From the NCBI RefSeq assembly GCF_001467525.1, contig NZ_LNXS01000029.1:376330-440329 (forward strand): a stretch of DNA of 64,000 nt, given 5' to 3'. Made by a program: the position numbers and the translations under genes. The stretch comes from Legionella anisa. Its GTDB lineage: Bacteria > Pseudomonadota > Gammaproteobacteria > Legionellales > Legionellaceae. Positions 62,059 to 64,000 of the stretch are shown here, piece after piece. Each line of letters begins with the position of its first letter. The first letter of the stretch is position 1. The notes under the pieces are model-generated. The model saw nothing but the letters and a program-made list of their open reading frames with translations. It was not told the DNA's origin and ran no database searches.

Positions 62059-64000
62059 GACTTTATTAATAACCACTCGCAGTGCTTGCAACTTTAAAGT
62101 AGTACTGTGAATGAATTCTTCACTTTCAATAAGCTGTCTTTTATAAAAGGCAATCTCATCTTCTCGTATCGATGGATTAATGCTTTTTAAAGCTTCAAGC
62201 CGATTCACCTCATGAGTAATGCTCTCTTTCATCTGGTTTGTAGCGTGTTTGATGATCTCTTGCAATTGTCCTTCCGCTACTTTTTTGCTCTGCGTTAACA
62301 TGGTCTCAAGATCAGCATCTATCTGCTGAATAATTGGATAACCTAAATGACGTTTAACAGGCTCACACATTTGATTCAATTGTTTGTAGTCCAAAATGCT
62401 GGAAAGATTCTTTCCAGAAACATCCATAAGCACACGAATCGGAGTGAGCGGCAAGAAACGATCTAATTGCAAATTTTTTGGTGCGGCACAAAGTGCAGTA
62501 AAGAATGATTCCAAAAATAATGTTCCAGGCTTAATGCTTTTTATAGAAATTGTAGCCAAAGTCGCATTTCCCAACTCGGAATCCAGGATCATTTCCATAC
62601 ATTCGCTGACCATAGGATGTTCCCAGCTTAAGAACTCAACATCTTCACGCACCAGTGCTTTAGGACGGGAATAGGTCACAGTAACACCGTCTTCTTTTAA
62701 CCCTGGGAAATGACTTATTTTCATGTGCTCCGTTGGGCGCAATATTTCCGTAGCTTCAGAATGGTACTCATGGTCAATACCGTACTCTTGAAATACTTGC
62801 GCCATATAATTTTCCAATTCCAAAAAATTTTCCTCTGCCTCTATGGCAGCAATTAATGCCTCCGCTTGAGGTGCATTACAGGAATTTAATTCCAACAACC
62901 GATCTCGACCTTCATGAAGTGCCTGATTAATCTGTTCCGCACGTACCTTTGTTTCTAAAATTAGTTTATCGAGCTCTCCCTTTTTTGTATCGACTGCATC
63001 AAGAATTGGCAGTAATTCATTTTCAAATTCTTCATAAAGTGTAAAGCCAATAGAGCAACTCCTGGTAAATAAATTAATCCCCTCGTGATACCACCGAAAC
63101 AACTTCTCTTGTACGGTATTCAACAGATAAGGAACATAAATTTCAATAGGATGTCGCTGACCTATGCGATCGAGTCGACCAATACGTTGCTCTAGCAAAT
63201 CAGGATTTAAGGGTAAATCAAACAATACCAAATGATGAGCAAATTGAAAGTTTCGGCCTTCGCTCCCTATTTCAGAGCAAACGAGCACTTGGGCACCATT
63301 TTCTTGTTCCGCAAAATAAGCTGCAGAGCGATCACGTTCAATAATTGATAACCCCTCATGAAACGAGGTGCTGCGAATTCCTCTCTTTAATTTTAAATGC
63401 TGATCTAAAGCAATCGCTGTATTTGCCTTGGCACAAATAATAAGAACTTTTTTGGGGTGCAGTTCATTAATTTTATTGACTAACCAAGCCACTCGAGGAT
63501 CATTTTCAAGCCATATCTCTTTATTCAAGAGTTGTTCCGGATAAAGCTTCCTTTGACCTTTTTGTTCCTCCATAGAAGAATAAATCTCGGGACACTCCAA
63601 AGGACAGGGATGCACGTGTCGCTCAGGAAAGCCTTGAATCGCTGCACGGGTATTGCGAAATAGAACGCGTCCCGTTCCGTGTCGATCCAATAGATCTTTA
63701 ATGATCTGCTTCATGCTCAAACCTGTTATCTTGCCCAAATAAGCTTCCAACTGAGCCTTATGTTCCGCCCTCAAGGCATCAGTCGATGTTTGTTCCTCAT
63801 AAGCCATCAATTCTTGCACGAGTTTATTGATGTTTTGGTACCCTTCTTCCTCTTTTTTAAATGCAGAAAAATTATAAAATCGTGAGGGGTCAAGCAATCT
63901 TAAGCGCGCAAAATGGCTGACAATTCCTGCTTGCTCTGGTGTCGCAGTCAAAAGCAATAAACCTTTACTTTGCTTCGCCAATTCTTCAATGCATTCATAC
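62056..64000 (-). CDS. rapA: RNA polymerase-associated helicase RapA, 3' part
   Basis: The open frame continues to the window edge, so the N-terminal part (RapA_N and helicase motifs I-II) is missing. The visible 648 residues begin YECIEELAKQSKGLLLLTAT (motif III) and continue with PEQAGIVSHFARLRLLDP, helicase C-terminal motifs (SEIGSEGRNFQFA and EQRIGRLDRIGQ) and the RapA C-terminal domain. RapA is a SWI/SNF-type ATPase that recycles RNA polymerase. Its stop TAG lies in a palindromic element. Confidence 0.93.
   Translation of the reverse strand, partial: YECIEELAKQSKGLLLLTATPEQAGIVSHFARLRLLDPSRFYNFSAFKKEEEGYQNINKLVQELMAYEEQTSTDALRAEHKAQLEAYLGKITGLSMKQIIKDLLDRHGTGRVLFRNTRAAIQGFPERHVHPCPLECPEIYSSMEEQKGQRKLYPEQLLNKEIWLENDPRVAWLVNKINELHPKKVLIICAKANTAIALDQHLKLKRGIRSTSFHEGLSIIERDRSAAYFAEQENGAQVLVCSEIGSEGRNFQFAHHLVLFDLPLNPDLLEQRIGRLDRIGQRHPIEIYVPYLLNTVQEKLFRWYHEGINLFTRSCSIGFTLYEEFENELLPILDAVDTKKGELDKLILETKVRAEQINQALHEGRDRLLELNSCNAPQAEALIAAIEAEENFLELENYMAQVFQEYGIDHEYHSEATEILRPTEHMKISHFPGLKEDGVTVTYSRPKALVREDVEFLSWEHPMVSECMEMILDSELGNATLATISIKSIKPGTLFLESFFTALCAAPKNLQLDRFLPLTPIRVLMDVSGKNLSSILDYKQLNQMCEPVKRHLGYPIIQQIDADLETMLTQSKKVAEGQLQEIIKHATNQMKESITHEVNRLEALKSINPSIREDEIAFYKRQLIESEEFIHSTTLKLQALRVVINKV

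Noticed and set aside
1..64000. CRISPR arrays
   Set aside because: No regularly spaced direct repeats with unique spacers were seen; the repeats present are palindromic and dispersed.

Overview
The window is about 64 kb of AT-rich gammaproteobacterial chromosome that reads as the genus Legionella. The housekeeping order (rnr-rlmB-rpiA; ygfB-pepP-ubiH-ubiI divergent from zapA) is gammaproteobacterial. It is interspersed with large genes of eukaryotic or toxin-like design (tandem SET domains, a Ser/Thr kinase, ADP-ribosyltransferase-like proteins, a PARG-like hydrolase). One of these genes has a near-perfect PmrA box, the signature of Dot/Icm effector promoters, and another has a weaker one.

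Layout. 1-4.5 kb: rnr-rlmB-rpiA operon and two small unknown genes. 4.6-8.7 kb: UPF0178 protein, periplasmic amino-acid-binding protein, DUF4254 protein and a multi-spanning coiled-coil membrane protein with a consensus promoter. 8.9-11.9 kb: translationally coupled trio of RimB-like protease, inactive-transglutaminase membrane protein and ATP-grasp ligase. 12-16.6 kb: first effector-like island (tandem-SET protein with nuclear-signal-like basic clusters, a coiled-coil protein, an unknown 444-aa protein, and a cholera/pertussis-toxin-like ADP-ribosyltransferase behind a PmrA box). 16.8-23.2 kb: ubiquinone hydroxylases, PepP, YgfB, ZapA and a glutamate-synthase-like flavoprotein. 23.4-29.2 kb: a thioredoxin-fold gene next to its own decayed partial copy, a 6S-like RNA gene, then a second effector-like island whose two large genes share a duplicated upstream block. 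The second of these looks like a QxE-type ADP-ribosyltransferase and overlaps a small partner gene.

29.3-38 kb: uvrB, an aspartate aminotransferase, tRNA-Asn, an FRG-domain gene, a protein kinase with a PmrA-like box, a MerR/TipAS regulator and an alpha/beta hydrolase. 38-46.4 kb: surface-polysaccharide cluster (acyltransferase, PglE/PglD/PglC-like trio, Wzt/Wzm exporter, glycosyltransferase, O-antigen ligase-like protein). 46.5-50.9 kb: PARG-like protein, APH(6)-like kinase, tandem GNAT and a LysR regulator. 51-64 kb: small-molecule enzymes (deacylase-like protein, hydrolases, GNAT, methyltransferases including a PmtA-like one, phosphotransferase, cupin, NTF2-like), a LuxR regulator, cyclopropane fatty acid synthase and the 3' part of rapA.

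Intergenic DNA is rich in repeats. There are four copies of a TA-bounded palindromic element (two of which overlap the stop codon of the adjacent gene), a nested inverted repeat of about 460 bp, and several REP-like hairpins. The most interesting theme is ADP-ribose chemistry: two independent transferase-like genes and one hydrolase-like gene lie within about 32 kb.
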